From Xanthobacteraceae bacterium (GTDB taxonomy: Bacteria; Pseudomonadota; Alphaproteobacteria; Rhizobiales; Xanthobacteraceae), in NCBI GenBank assembly GCA_028290465.1, contig JAQGJU010000105.1, forward strand, positions 1 through 35,335: DNA of 35,335 nucleotides. Reading direction: 5' to 3'. The number at the start of each line of letters is the position of its first letter. Positions within the stretch are counted from its first letter, which is position 1. The notes under the pieces are model-generated. The model made no database searches and had not been told where the DNA came from. It was given only the letters and a program-made list of their open reading frames with translations. The translations under genes were made by a program, and so were the position numbers. This document shows, in pieces, positions 22,096-30,196 of the stretch.

Positions 22096-22605
22096 CTATT
22101 TGGCCGCCGGAGCGGCGCCAGTGGCCGCGCCGTTGCGCGTCCCGATCTGCGCCACGGACGATTCGAAGAACGGCAATGAATCGCCCAGCGTGGGGCGGCG
22201 TTCGCATTGCGGCGTGCAGTTCCAGGATTCGCGCTCCACGCCGCGATAGACCACGACCACATTGTCGCGTGGGCCGCTGACCTCGACCGACCGGTCCATC
22301 AGTTTTTCGCCGGCGCGGTCGAGCGCGATCATGTTGGTCGAGCCGTAGCCCTTGCCGGTAATCACCAGCAGGCCGCCGGGCTGCAGGGCGGCGTCGGCGA
22401 TCATCGGATTTCCGATCACCACGGTCGCGACGTTGGGCGGAAGCTTCAGCAAGGTGGCCTGATCGAGCTTCACGTCGATGGTATCGGCCGCCCAAGCGGA
22501 CATATGCGCCGACATCTGTGCGGACATCATGGAAAGAACAGTGACCACGGCCGCGACGCCGACGCGCCGCGCCACGAGCCGTCCTGCGTTACGCAACGCT
22601 GCCAT
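22096..22605 (-). CDS. Free-standing pilus-formation N-terminal domain protein (secretin N-domain paralogue)
   Basis: A 169-residue exported protein. The signal peptide ends near AWA-ADT (about residue 40). It is followed by one domain of about 70 residues (TLLKLPPNVATVVIGNPMIAD, then LLVITGKGYGSTNMIALDRAG) that matches in order the N-domain at the start of CpaC (IDLPRDIKDVLVADPKIAN, LYLIGVTVGQTNVFVFDGEG). The secretin barrel is absent. The tail carries two close cysteines (SWNCTPQCERRP) and an Ala/Gly-rich end. It may cap, dock to or assist the CpaC channel. It is on the minus strand beside the tadE pair and divergent from the pilin gene. Confidence 0.82.
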   Translation of the reverse strand: MAALRNAGRLVARRVGVAAVVTVLSMMSAQMSAHMSAWAADTIDVKLDQATLLKLPPNVATVVIGNPMIADAALQPGGLLVITGKGYGSTNMIALDRAGEKLMDRSVEVSGPRDNVVVVYRGVERESWNCTPQCERRPTLGDSLPFFESSVAQIGTRNGAATGAAPAAK

Positions 22606-22980
22606 CGATACGCTCCGACCCTGCGTTACATCGCAGGGAACACACGGGGAAACTGTCTACTGCCTGCAGTTGAATGGAAATTGGTGAATGAAGTGCAAAC
22701 GAACCATACGCCTCTGGGCATCCAAGGGGCGATCCGACAGCCTGTTCTTCAAGATCCGTTCAGCTTACCGGGTTATGAATATTGAAAATACTATCGAAAC
22801 TACTTGTAAATTCATTTTTAACCACGCGACCTAATACGCGATAGACTTACGAATTCATCGATCGAATTAACTTTGCTGCAAGCCGGCGGCGGTAGCGTCT
22901 CAGGCATGATCCGATCGACCGGGCAGCAAGAACGGACGACGGGTTAGCTCAGACAGCCACGTGGACCTATGGAGCCAACT
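22606..22980. promoter_or_regulatory. Divergent upstream region of the pilin and N-domain genes
   Basis: There is no gene in this 375-bp gap. The part near 22770-22870 is AT-rich and holds TTAACC at 22818-22823, a CtrA-type half-site, consistent with CtrA control of pilA known in Caulobacter. A ribosome site, GGAG, lies at 22971-22974. No confident -35/-10 or sigma-54 element can be named by eye. Confidence 0.4.
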
Positions 22981-23145
22981 ATGAAGAACCTCGTTTCGCG
23001 TTTCATCAAGGATGAGTCCGGCGCCACCGCCATCGAATACGGCCTCATCGCCGCCGGCATCTCGGTCGCGATCATCGCGGTCGTGAACGGCCTCGGCACC
23101 AAGCTGACCACGACGTTCTCGAACGTCACCAGCACGATGAAGTAA
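22981..23145 (+). CDS. pilA: Flp-type major pilin
   Basis: A 54-residue Flp prepilin, the main subunit of the Tad pilus. The leader MKNLVSRFIKDESG is cleaved by CpaA after Gly14, leaving a mature pilin of about 40 residues that opens ATAIEYGLIAAGISVAIIAV, with the Flp motif including Glu5 and Tyr6. The tail TKLTTTFSNVTSTMK is typical. A good ribosome site precedes ATG 22981. It has its own strong terminator, so the pilin can be made in excess over the assembly proteins that follow. Confidence 0.97.
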   Translation: MKNLVSRFIKDESGATAIEYGLIAAGISVAIIAVVNGLGTKLTTTFSNVTSTMK

Positions 23146-23168
23146 TTCGGCTTTCGGTGAAAGCAAAA

Positions 23169-23197
23169 GGCTCCGGCGGTTCGCCGGAGCCTTTTTT
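23169..23197 (+). terminator. Rho-independent terminator of the pilin gene
   Basis: A perfect 10-bp stem GGCTCCGGCG-GTT-CGCCGGAGCC followed by six T and preceded by AAAA. It begins 24 bp after the pilin stop. Confidence 0.95.
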
Positions 23198-23296
23198 ATT
23201 TCCGCTAACCGAACCGCAAGCTCCGCCGGCCTAGGCTGCGGTTGAGCATGATCTTCGGGATCAGGCTCTGTCGCGATTCTCGATGGATGGACGGCC

Positions 23297-23803
23297 ATGA
23301 TAAGCGAAACAGCCACGCTGGTGTTGTTTCCGGCGCTGATGGCCTTCGCGGCCTCGAGCGACCTGCTCACCATGACCATTTCCAACCGGGTTTCGCTCGC
23401 TTTGATCGCCGGCTTCGGCATCATGGCGGCCATCACCGGCATGAATCTTACCGACATCGGGCTGCACATCGCGGCGGCCGCGCTCGTCCTGTTGATGGCA
23501 TTCATCTGCTTTTCGCGCGGCTGGATCGGCGGCGGCGACGCCAAACTGGCGGCCGCGACCGCGCTGTGGCTCGGCTTCGAACACCTGATCGAATACCTGC
23601 TGGCGGCCTCGATCTTCGGCGGCATCCTCACGCTGCTGATCATCGGCTTCCGCCGTTTCCCGCTACCTCCGCAACTCGCCGGCCAAGCTTGGCTGGCGCG
23701 GCTGCATCGCGCCGGCGGCGGCGTGCCGTACGGCATCGCCCTCGCGATCGCCGCGCTGGTGGTCTATCCGCATACCGTGTGGATGAAGGCGTTCGGCGGC
23801 TAG
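23297..23803 (+). CDS. cpaA: Prepilin peptidase of the Tad system
   Basis: A 168-residue inner-membrane aspartyl protease (TadV/CpaA family, A24) that processes the Flp pilin and TadE-type pseudopilins. The two catalytic aspartates are in ASSDLLTMTISN (about D21) and in the GxGD element WIGGGDAKLAAA (about D80). It has about four to six short hydrophobic segments and lacks the N-methylation domain of PilD-type enzymes, as expected for the family. It lies 100 bp after the pilin terminator, so it probably has its own promoter or depends on readthrough. Confidence 0.94.
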   Translation: MISETATLVLFPALMAFAASSDLLTMTISNRVSLALIAGFGIMAAITGMNLTDIGLHIAAAALVLLMAFICFSRGWIGGGDAKLAAATALWLGFEHLIEYLLAASIFGGILTLLIIGFRRFPLPPQLAGQAWLARLHRAGGGVPYGIALAIAALVVYPHTVWMKAFGG

Positions 23804-23835
23804 CCGTAAAGGCCGAAAATTGCCGGTGTGGCGCG

Positions 23836-23910
23836 TGGTGTGGTGGATTTGAAGTTCCTCCTGTGGTCGCGGCAAGCTCGCAGAGGAACTTCAAATCCAA
23901 AACCACACCA
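23836..23910. repeat. Long inverted repeat after cpaA
   Basis: GGATTTGAAGTTCCTC (23845-23860) and its exact complement (23883-23898) form a 16-bp stem. It extends outward by a further nine pairs (TGGTGTGGT with ACCACACCA) across a 3-nt bulge. The loop is 22 nt. No T run follows. First of three palindromic elements in the cpaA-cpaB gap. Confidence 0.75.
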
Positions 23911-23936
23911 TAAACTTTAGCTGGCCGGTGCCCTTT

Positions 23937-23989
23937 GCTTCCGAAATTCGCATCGGAAGTTGCCGCGAGGGCGAGCGAATTTCGGAAGC
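23937..23989. repeat. Second inverted repeat in the cpaA-cpaB gap
   Basis: GCTTCCGAAATTCGC (23937-23951) and its exact complement (23975-23989), a 15-bp stem with a 23-nt loop, unrelated in sequence to the first repeat. Confidence 0.75.
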
Positions 23990-24011
23990 GGTACGAGAGC
24001 GTTTTCAAGCG

Positions 24012-24107
24012 AAGTGGTATCCGGTTCGCGTCCAAAACGCGTCTATATAAAGCTTTAGAGCGCGTTCGGACGCAAAACCGGTGTCCACTTTTGCTGAACG
24101 CGCTCTA
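24012..24107. repeat. Two copies of the AAGTGG-N3-CCGGTT palindrome family
   Basis: Core copies AAGTGGTATCCGGTT (24012-24026, plus) and, inverted, the complement of AAGTGGACACCGGTT (24076-24090). The second is enclosed by a perfect 12-bp stem TAGAGCGCGTTC (24056-24067) with 24096-24107. Further copies of the core lie at 28602-28616 and 31183-31197. Confidence 0.75.
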
Positions 24108-24226
24108 CGCAATATTTCATTTACTCGATTTAGATACGCCCGATTAACCATGCTTTGACCTTTACCTGCTGAAGTCCCGTGACAGCGGTGCGTGTCTGCC
24201 GCTGCGTCATGTGGAAAGTGAAGCGT

Positions 24227-25024
24227 ATGAAAGCCGCGCGTCTCGTTATTCTTGGCGTCGCCATCGCGGCCGGCGGCCTGGCGGCCATGCTGGCCAGCGG
24301 CCCGGAACAGCCGGCCCCGGCAACGGCGCCGGAACCGGTCGCCAAACTCGAAACCATCGAAGTGCTGATCGCCAAGGCCGAGATCCCGATGGGGCACACG
24401 GTCAACGCGGCCGACATGCAGTGGCAGACGTGGCCGACCGCCGCCGCCGGCCCCACTTTCATTCGCAAGACTGAGCGGCCGGACGCCGCCGAAAAACTGG
24501 CCGGATCGCTCGCCCGCTCGGCCTTTGTGATGGGCGAACCGATTCGCGAGGCCAAGCTGCTACAGGCCAAGGGCTCCGGCTTCATGGCCGCCATCCTGCC
24601 GTCCGGCATGCGGGCGGTCTCGACCGACATCTCGCCGGAAACCGGCGCCGCCGGCTTCATCCTGCCGAACGACCGCGTCGACGTGCTGCTGACCCGCCGC
24701 GACAAGGCGGCCGAAAAAGCCGCTGGTGTCGAAGTCGTCACCAGCGAAACCATCCTGCAGAACATCCGCGTGCTGGCGATCGATCAGGCGATCCAGGAAA
24801 AGGATGGCCAGAAGGTCGTGATCGGCAAGACCGCGACACTCGAACTCTCGCCGCGTCAAACCGAGACGCTGGCGCTGTCGCGCCAGATCGGCACCTTGTC
24901 GCTCGCGCTGCGCAGTCTGTCGGACGCCAATGCGCCGGCCAAGACCGTCGAGGAAGACACCGGAAGCCGGCGCGGCAGCGTCAACATGGTCCGCTACGGC
25001 GTGACCACCACGACGACTAAGTGA
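24227..25024 (+). CDS. cpaB: Flp pilus assembly protein CpaB (RcpC)
   Basis: A 265-residue periplasmic protein with an N-terminal membrane anchor (ARLVILGVAIAAGGLAAML, residues 3-21), a proline/alanine linker (about 25-40), an SAF-like beta-clip domain (about 44-115: VLIAKAEIPMGHTVNAADM, then W-x-W-P and SLARSAFVMGEPI) and the RcpC domain (about 120-245: GMRAVSTDISPETGAAGFI, then LPNDRVDVLLTRRD). It helps assemble or stabilise the CpaC secretin. ATG 24227 follows GGAAAGTGAAG; the upstream in-frame codons from 24179 lack a ribosome site. The preceding 420-bp gap holds three palindromic repeats but no gene. cpaC follows 41 bp downstream. Confidence 0.95.
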   Translation: MKAARLVILGVAIAAGGLAAMLASGPEQPAPATAPEPVAKLETIEVLIAKAEIPMGHTVNAADMQWQTWPTAAAGPTFIRKTERPDAAEKLAGSLARSAFVMGEPIREAKLLQAKGSGFMAAILPSGMRAVSTDISPETGAAGFILPNDRVDVLLTRRDKAAEKAAGVEVVTSETILQNIRVLAIDQAIQEKDGQKVVIGKTATLELSPRQTETLALSRQIGTLSLALRSLSDANAPAKTVEEDTGSRRGSVNMVRYGVTTTTTK

Positions 25025-25065
25025 ATTTGGACGACCAAGTGAATCAGAGCGTAAGGAATTGCGAA

Positions 25066-26535
25066 ATGGCTTCCAAGATCTTGGCCACGAAGACCTTGGT
25101 CCGCGCCGCGCTCGTGGCCTTGATCGCGACCGTCGCGATGCCGCCACTGCCGGGCCTCGCCGCCGATGACGACCTGACGACGTCGAGCATCCGCTTGGCG
25201 GCCAATGACGGCGCGTCGAAGTTCGTGCCGCTCGGCATCGGCAAGTCCGTGGTGATCGACCTGCCGAGGGACATCAAGGATGTCCTGGTCGCCGATCCGA
25301 AGATTGCCAACGCCGTGGTGCGGTCGGCGCGCCGGCTCTATTTGATCGGCGTCACCGTCGGTCAGACCAACGTGTTCGTGTTCGACGGCGAGGGCAAGCA
25401 GCTCGCCGGCCTGGACATTGCCGTCACGCGCGACCTGAACGGATTGCGCGCCGCCCTCAAATCGTCGTTGCCGGGCGCCGAAATCCGCGTCGAAGGCCTG
25501 GGCGAAAGCGTCATGCTGTCGGGCACCGCCACCAACCAGGCCGAAGCCCAGCAGGCCGTCGATCTGGCCGGCAAGCTGGTGGGCGACGCCAATAAAGTCG
25601 TGAACAGCATCGTGGTGCGCGGCCGCGACCAGGTGATGCTCAAGGTCACGGTCGCCGAAATTCAGCGCGACGTCATCAAGCAGCTCGGCATCGATCTCTC
25701 GGGATCGCTGAACTACGGCGCCGCGACCCTGAACTTCACCAGCTCCAACCCGTTCGCGGCGTCGGGCGGCGCGCTCAGCGACACCGCGGCCGTCGGCACC
25801 TGGAAATCGGTGACCGCGACATTGCGGGCGATGGAGCGTGCCGGCGTGCTGCGCACGCTGGCCGAGCCCAACATCACGGCGATCTCCGGCGAGTCGGCCA
25901 CTTTCCTGGCGGGCGGCGAATTTCCGATCCCGGCCGGCTTCACCTGCGATCCGACCACCCGGCAGTGTCAGGTGTCGGTCGAGTTCAAGAAGTTCGGCGT
26001 CGGCCTCAACTTCACGCCGGTGGTGCTGACCGAGGGCCGCATCAGCCTGAAGGTGATGACCGAGGTTTCCGAACTGTCGAACGAGAACGCCCTGACGCTG
26101 ACCCAGGCGGTCTCGGCGACCTCGACCCAATCGCTCACCATTCCGTCGATCAAGACCCGGCGGGCCGAGACCACCATCGAGATCCCATCCGGCGGCTCGA
26201 TGGCGCTGGCCGGCATGATCCAGGAATCGACCAAGCAGCAAATCAACGGCGTGCCCGGCCTGATGAAGCTGCCGGTGCTCGGCACGCTGTTCAAGAGCCG
26301 CGACTACATCAACCGGCAGTCCGAACTGGTGGTGATCGTGACGCCGTACATCGTGCAGGCGGTGGCCCGTAAGGATCTGTCGCGGCCCGACGACGGCTTC
26401 GCCGACCCGTCGGACCCGGCGTCCATTCTGCTCGGACGGCTGAACCGCATCTATGGCGTGGCCGGCAAGACCGAGCCGGGCAAGACGCAACCGCCGGGCG
26501 CCTACAAGGGCCAATACGGCTTCATCCTCGACTGA
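25066..26535 (+). CDS. cpaC: Tad pilus secretin CpaC (RcpA)
   Basis: A 489-residue outer-membrane channel subunit. The signal peptide is residues 1-33 (cleavage near GLA-ADD). The pilus-formation N-domain (about 50-120) has VVIDLPRDIKDVLVADPKIA and ARRLYLIGVTVGQTNVFVFD. A BON-like segment (about 125-185) is followed by VMLKVTVAEIQRDVIKQLGI and the secretin barrel (about 235-440) with LAEPNITAISGESATFLAGG, the VGLNFTPVVL strand and ELVVIVTPYIV near the end. ATG 25066 has AAGGAA upstream; an in-frame GTG at 25021 overlapping cpaB is less convincing. The barrel forms the pore for the pilus fibre. Confidence 0.96.
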   Translation: MASKILATKTLVRAALVALIATVAMPPLPGLAADDDLTTSSIRLAANDGASKFVPLGIGKSVVIDLPRDIKDVLVADPKIANAVVRSARRLYLIGVTVGQTNVFVFDGEGKQLAGLDIAVTRDLNGLRAALKSSLPGAEIRVEGLGESVMLSGTATNQAEAQQAVDLAGKLVGDANKVVNSIVVRGRDQVMLKVTVAEIQRDVIKQLGIDLSGSLNYGAATLNFTSSNPFAASGGALSDTAAVGTWKSVTATLRAMERAGVLRTLAEPNITAISGESATFLAGGEFPIPAGFTCDPTTRQCQVSVEFKKFGVGLNFTPVVLTEGRISLKVMTEVSELSNENALTLTQAVSATSTQSLTIPSIKTRRAETTIEIPSGGSMALAGMIQESTKQQINGVPGLMKLPVLGTLFKSRDYINRQSELVVIVTPYIVQAVARKDLSRPDDGFADPSDPASILLGRLNRIYGVAGKTEPGKTQPPGAYKGQYGFILD

Positions 26536-26557
26536 GCGCCGCGACAAGGAAACCTCG

Positions 26558-27304
26558 ATGATGTGCCCGAATGAAGCCAACGCCGGAACGCGCAGCGCCC
26601 GCTTGCGCGCGCTGTCACTTGCGGCGCTTGCTGGCTGCGCGCTGCTGCTCGGCGGCTGCATGAACTCGCGCGAGACGACAGCAAGCGTGCCCGGCGGCTA
26701 CCAGCAGCGCCATCCTATTTCCATCAAGGAAGGCGAGCGCAACATCGAACTGCTGGTCGGCACCAACCGTGGCGGCCTCAATGCCGGACAGCGCGCCGAC
26801 GTCGCGGCGTTCGCCCATGCCTGGCGGCGCGAGGCGACCGGCGGCATCATTATCGAAGCGCCCACCGGCACCAACAACGCGCGCGCCGCAAGCGAAATGC
26901 TGCCCGAAATCCAGTCCATCCTGATGGCCACCGGCGTGCCGGCGAACGTCGTGCGGCTGCGTCATTACCGGCCGGCCGACCCGCGCCAGATGGCGACGTT
27001 GCGCATCAACTATTCCAAGATGGTCGCGGAAACCGGACCGTGCGGAACGTGGCCGGAGGATCTCGGCCTGACCTACGATTCCAACAGCATCGAGAACCGC
27101 GAATACCACAATCTCGGCTGCGCGACGCAACGCAACCTCGCCGCCATGATCGACAATCCGAGCGATCTGGTGCAGCCGCGCGGTGAAACGCCGAGCTACA
27201 GCGCCCGGCGGACCGTGATGTTCGACAAGTATCGCAAGGGCGAGTCTCCGGGCTCGACCGATGCCAATGCCGACAAGGGCAAAATCAGCGAAATCGGCAA
27301 ATGA
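26558..27304 (+). CDS. cpaD: Tad pilus lipoprotein CpaD
   Basis: A 248-residue outer-membrane lipoprotein. The signal peptide ends in the lipobox LLLGGC (acylated Cys near residue 29). The CpaD domain (about 45-215) shows RHPISIKEGERNIELLVGTN, the GIIIEAPTGTNNARAASEM stretch and the NREYHNLGCATQRNLAAMI signature with two conserved cysteines (GPCGTWPED and NLGC). It is thought to pilot or stabilise the secretin. Two ATGs in tandem (26558 and 26561) follow AAGGAAACC. The stop overlaps the cpaE start (ATGA), so the genes are translationally coupled. Confidence 0.95.
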   Translation: MMCPNEANAGTRSARLRALSLAALAGCALLLGGCMNSRETTASVPGGYQQRHPISIKEGERNIELLVGTNRGGLNAGQRADVAAFAHAWRREATGGIIIEAPTGTNNARAASEMLPEIQSILMATGVPANVVRLRHYRPADPRQMATLRINYSKMVAETGPCGTWPEDLGLTYDSNSIENREYHNLGCATQRNLAAMIDNPSDLVQPRGETPSYSARRTVMFDKYRKGESPGSTDANADKGKISEIGK

Positions 27305-28578
27305 TGAAACACGTCCCGCCCACCACGCCCGACGCCGGCCTCAACGAGGCCGCGACACGCGACGACCACATCGCACCGGCGCCCCGGGTATCGATCCAGG
27401 CGTTCTGCGAGTCGGTCGAGACCGCCGCCGCCATCCAGGCGGCCGGCGACGACCGCCGCATGGCCAAGGCGCATCTGCGCATCCAGATGGGCGGCGTCAC
27501 GGCCGCCGCCGAAGCCTATCGCACCTCGCCGACGCCGAACGTGATCGTGCTGGAATCCGAGAGCCGCGGCCACGAGATCCTGGAGGGCCTCGACCAGCTC
27601 TCCGACGTGTGCGATCCGGGCACCCGCGTCATCGTGATCGGCCGCCTCAACGATGTGGTTCTGTATCGCGAGCTGATGCGCCGCGGCGTCAGCGACTACA
27701 TGATCGCGCCGGTCGGCACCATCGACGTGGTGCGCTCGATCTGCGGACTGTTCTCCGCGCCCGACACCAAGCCGATCGGCCGCGTCATCGCGGTCATCGG
27801 CGCCAAGGGCGGCGTCGGCGCCTCGACCATCGCGCATAATATCGCCTGGGCGATCGCGCGCGACCTCGCTTTGGATTCCGTGGTGGCCGATCTCGACCTT
27901 GCGTTCGGCACCGCCGGGCTCGACTTCAACCAGGACCCGCCGCAGGGCGTCGCCGATGCGGTGTTCTCGCCGGACCGCATCGACACTGCGTTCGTCGACC
28001 GCCTGCTGTCGCGCTGCACCGACCATCTCAGCCTGCTGGCGGCGCCGGCGACGCTGGACCGAGTCTACGATTTCGGCGCCGAGGCGTTCGATCCAATCTA
28101 CGATTCGCTGCGCGCGACGATGCCGTGCATCGTGCTCGACGTGCCGCATCAGTGGACCGGCTGGACCCGGCAGACCCTGATCGGCGCCGACGACATCCTG
28201 ATTGTCGCCTCGCCCGATCTGGCTAACCTTCGCAACGCCAAGAACCTGGTCGACTTCCTCAAGGCGGCGCGGCCGAACGACAACCGCCCGTATTACTGCC
28301 TCAACCAGGTCGGCGTGCCGAAGCGCCCGGAAATCAAGCCGGCGGACTTTGCCAGCGCGCTCGAATGCGAGCCGTTGGCCACCATCGCGTTCGATCCGCA
28401 GATGTTCGGCACCGCGGCCAATAACGGCCAGATGATCGCCGAGGTCGCCTCTGGCCATCGCACCGCCGAGACGTTCCGCCAATTGGCCCAGACGCTGACC
28501 GGACGCCTGGAGGCCAAGAAGCAACGCCCAAGCCTGTTCAGCCCCTTCATCGGCAAGCTGATGAAGCGGCCAGCTTAA
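27301..28578 (+). CDS. cpaE: Tad pilus localisation ATPase-like protein CpaE (TadZ)
   Basis: A 425-residue cytoplasmic protein. A receiver-like N-terminal domain (about 30-155: VIVLESESRGHEILEGLDQL, then LMRRGVSDYMIAPV) is followed by a MinD/ParA-type ATPase domain (about 160-400) with the deviant Walker A VIGAKGGVGASTIAHN (about 161-176) and VVADLDLAFGTAGLDF. TadZ proteins mark the cell pole or site of pilus assembly. The walker lysine pair (K-GG-G-S-T) is present, though several TadZ proteins bind nucleotide without turnover. It overlaps cpaD by four bases. A dispersed palindrome, not a terminator, separates it from cpaF. Confidence 0.94.
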   Translation: MMKHVPPTTPDAGLNEAATRDDHIAPAPRVSIQAFCESVETAAAIQAAGDDRRMAKAHLRIQMGGVTAAAEAYRTSPTPNVIVLESESRGHEILEGLDQLSDVCDPGTRVIVIGRLNDVVLYRELMRRGVSDYMIAPVGTIDVVRSICGLFSAPDTKPIGRVIAVIGAKGGVGASTIAHNIAWAIARDLALDSVVADLDLAFGTAGLDFNQDPPQGVADAVFSPDRIDTAFVDRLLSRCTDHLSLLAAPATLDRVYDFGAEAFDPIYDSLRATMPCIVLDVPHQWTGWTRQTLIGADDILIVASPDLANLRNAKNLVDFLKAARPNDNRPYYCLNQVGVPKRPEIKPADFASALECEPLATIAFDPQMFGTAANNGQMIAEVASGHRTAETFRQLAQTLTGRLEAKKQRPSLFSPFIGKLMKRPA

Positions 28579-28586
28579 ACGTGGTC

Positions 28587-28629
28587 GCATTTCCTATGGC
28601 GAACCGGCTTCCACTTCGCCGGGAAATGC
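28587..28629. repeat. AAGTGG-N3-CCGGTT palindrome between cpaE and cpaF
   Basis: Outer stem GCATTTCC (28587-28594) with GGAAATGC (28622-28629), inner stem GGCGAA with TTCGCC, and the inverted core of AAGTGGAAGCCGGTT at 28602-28616. Confidence 0.75.
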
Positions 28630-28647
28630 TCTGAATCGAGGACGAGA

Positions 28648-30192
28648 GTGTTCGGTAAGCGGCCCAGTTCCAACTCTGACGGTCGGTCGGCCGTCGCCGA
28701 GGCGCGCCCGCCGGCGCCGACCCTGGCGTCGTCGCCCGCGCCGTCGCCCGCGCATGGCGACGAGGGCGGACGCGCGCCGATTCCCGCGGTCGGCCTCGGC
28801 GCGCCGCTGGTCGGCGCCCCGACCGGCAAGGTCAATGCCGGGCCGATGCCAAGCGTCAACGCGCCGTCGATCGCACCGGCGGTCGATTCCCGGCGGTCGG
28901 AAACCTATTACGAGGTCAAAGGCACGATCTTCGGCGCGCTGATCGAAGCGATCGATCTCGGCCAGCTCGCCAAACTCGACGCCGATTCGGCGCGCGAGGA
29001 AATCCGCGACATCGTCAACGAGATCATCGCGATCAAGAACATCGTGATGTCGATCTCCGAGCAGGAAGAACTGCTCGACGATATCTGCAACGACGTGCTC
29101 GGCTACGGCCCGCTCGAACCGCTGCTGGCCCGCGACGACATCTCCGACATCATGGTCAACGGCTCCGGCACGGTCTACATCGAAGTCGCCGGCAAGCTGC
29201 AGAAGACCAGCATTCGGTTCCGCGACAACCAGCAACTGCTGAATATCTGTCAGCGCATCGTCAGCCAGATCGGCCGCCGCGTCGATGAATCCTCGCCGAT
29301 ATGCGACGCCCGTCTGCCGGACGGCTCGCGTGTCAATGCCATCGTGCCGCCGCTGTCGATCGACGGCCCGACACTGACCATCCGCAAGTTCAAGAAGGAC
29401 AAGCTGACCCTCGAACAACTGGTCCGGTTCGGCACCATCACGCCGGAAGGCGGCGACATCCTCAAGGTGATCGGCCGCTGCCGCGTCAACGCGCTGGTGT
29501 CCGGCGGCACCGGTTCGGGCAAAACCACGCTGCTGAACTGCCTGACGCAGTTCATCGACGACGACGAACGCATCATTACCTGCGAAGACGCCGCCGAACT
29601 GCAATTGCAGCAGCCCCATGTGGTGCGGCTGGAAACCCGGCCGCCGAATCTCGAGGGCGAAGGCCAGGTCACGATGCGCGACCTGGTGCGCAACTGCCTG
29701 CGTATGCGGCCGGAACGCATCATCGTCGGCGAAGTGCGCGGACCTGAAGCCTTCGATCTGTTGCAGGCGATGAATACCGGCCATGACGGCTCGATGGGCA
29801 CGTTGCACGCCAACAATCCGCGCGAGGCGCTGTCCCGTCTCGAATCGATGATCACGATGGGCGGCTTCTCGCTGCCGTCGCGTACCATCCGCGAAATGAT
29901 CTGCGCATCGGTCGACGTCGTCATCCAGGCGGCGCGCCTGCGCGACGGCTCGCGCCGCATCACCCACATCACCGAGGTGCTGGGGATGGAAGGCGACGTC
30001 ATCATCACCCAGGACCTGTTCGTCTACGACATGGTCGGCGAAGACGCGCACGGCAACATCATCGGCCAGCATCGCTCGACCGGCATCGGCCGGCCGCGCT
30101 TCTGGGATCGCGCGCGCTACTATGGCGAAGAGAAGCGGCTGGCGGCGGCGCTCGACGCGGCCGAGGCCGCCAACGTTCCGGCTGGGGCCTGA
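28648..30192 (+). CDS. cpaF: Tad pilus assembly ATPase CpaF (TadA)
   Basis: A 514-residue secretion ATPase that powers Flp pilus extension and probably retraction. A proline/alanine-rich N-terminal tail (about 1-85) precedes the three-helix region and N-domain (VLGYGPLEPLLARDDISDIM, then VNGSGTVYIE). The ATPase core has Walker A SGGTGSGKTTLLNC (about 283-296), the Asp box ITCEDAAELQL, Walker B ERIIVGEVRGPEAFDLLQAM and the His box NTGHDGSMGTLHANNPREAL (read in pieces). The GTG start at 28648 is preceded by GAGGACGAG, and no ATG nearby gives a better one. tadB follows after 4 bases. Confidence 0.96.
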   Translation: MFGKRPSSNSDGRSAVAEARPPAPTLASSPAPSPAHGDEGGRAPIPAVGLGAPLVGAPTGKVNAGPMPSVNAPSIAPAVDSRRSETYYEVKGTIFGALIEAIDLGQLAKLDADSAREEIRDIVNEIIAIKNIVMSISEQEELLDDICNDVLGYGPLEPLLARDDISDIMVNGSGTVYIEVAGKLQKTSIRFRDNQQLLNICQRIVSQIGRRVDESSPICDARLPDGSRVNAIVPPLSIDGPTLTIRKFKKDKLTLEQLVRFGTITPEGGDILKVIGRCRVNALVSGGTGSGKTTLLNCLTQFIDDDERIITCEDAAELQLQQPHVVRLETRPPNLEGEGQVTMRDLVRNCLRMRPERIIVGEVRGPEAFDLLQAMNTGHDGSMGTLHANNPREALSRLESMITMGGFSLPSRTIREMICASVDVVIQAARLRDGSRRITHITEVLGMEGDVIITQDLFVYDMVGEDAHGNIIGQHRSTGIGRPRFWDRARYYGEEKRLAAALDAAEAANVPAGA

Positions 30193-30196
30193 CGCC

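Noticed and set aside
22782-22812. TTGAAA...TAAATT as a sigma-70 promoter for the pilin
   Set aside because: The 19-bp spacing and weak -10 make it unconvincing, and the region is AT-rich enough to give such matches by chance.
23836-24107. Closely spaced repeats as a CRISPR array
   Set aside because: The repeats are inverted, not direct, differ from one another and have no regular spacers; no cas genes are present.
24994-26661. 555-codon minus-strand reading frame, and a similar 586-codon one at 28594-30354
   Set aside because: They are antisense to cpaC and cpaF respectively, have shadow-like His/Asp/Arg-rich composition and no recognisable domain.
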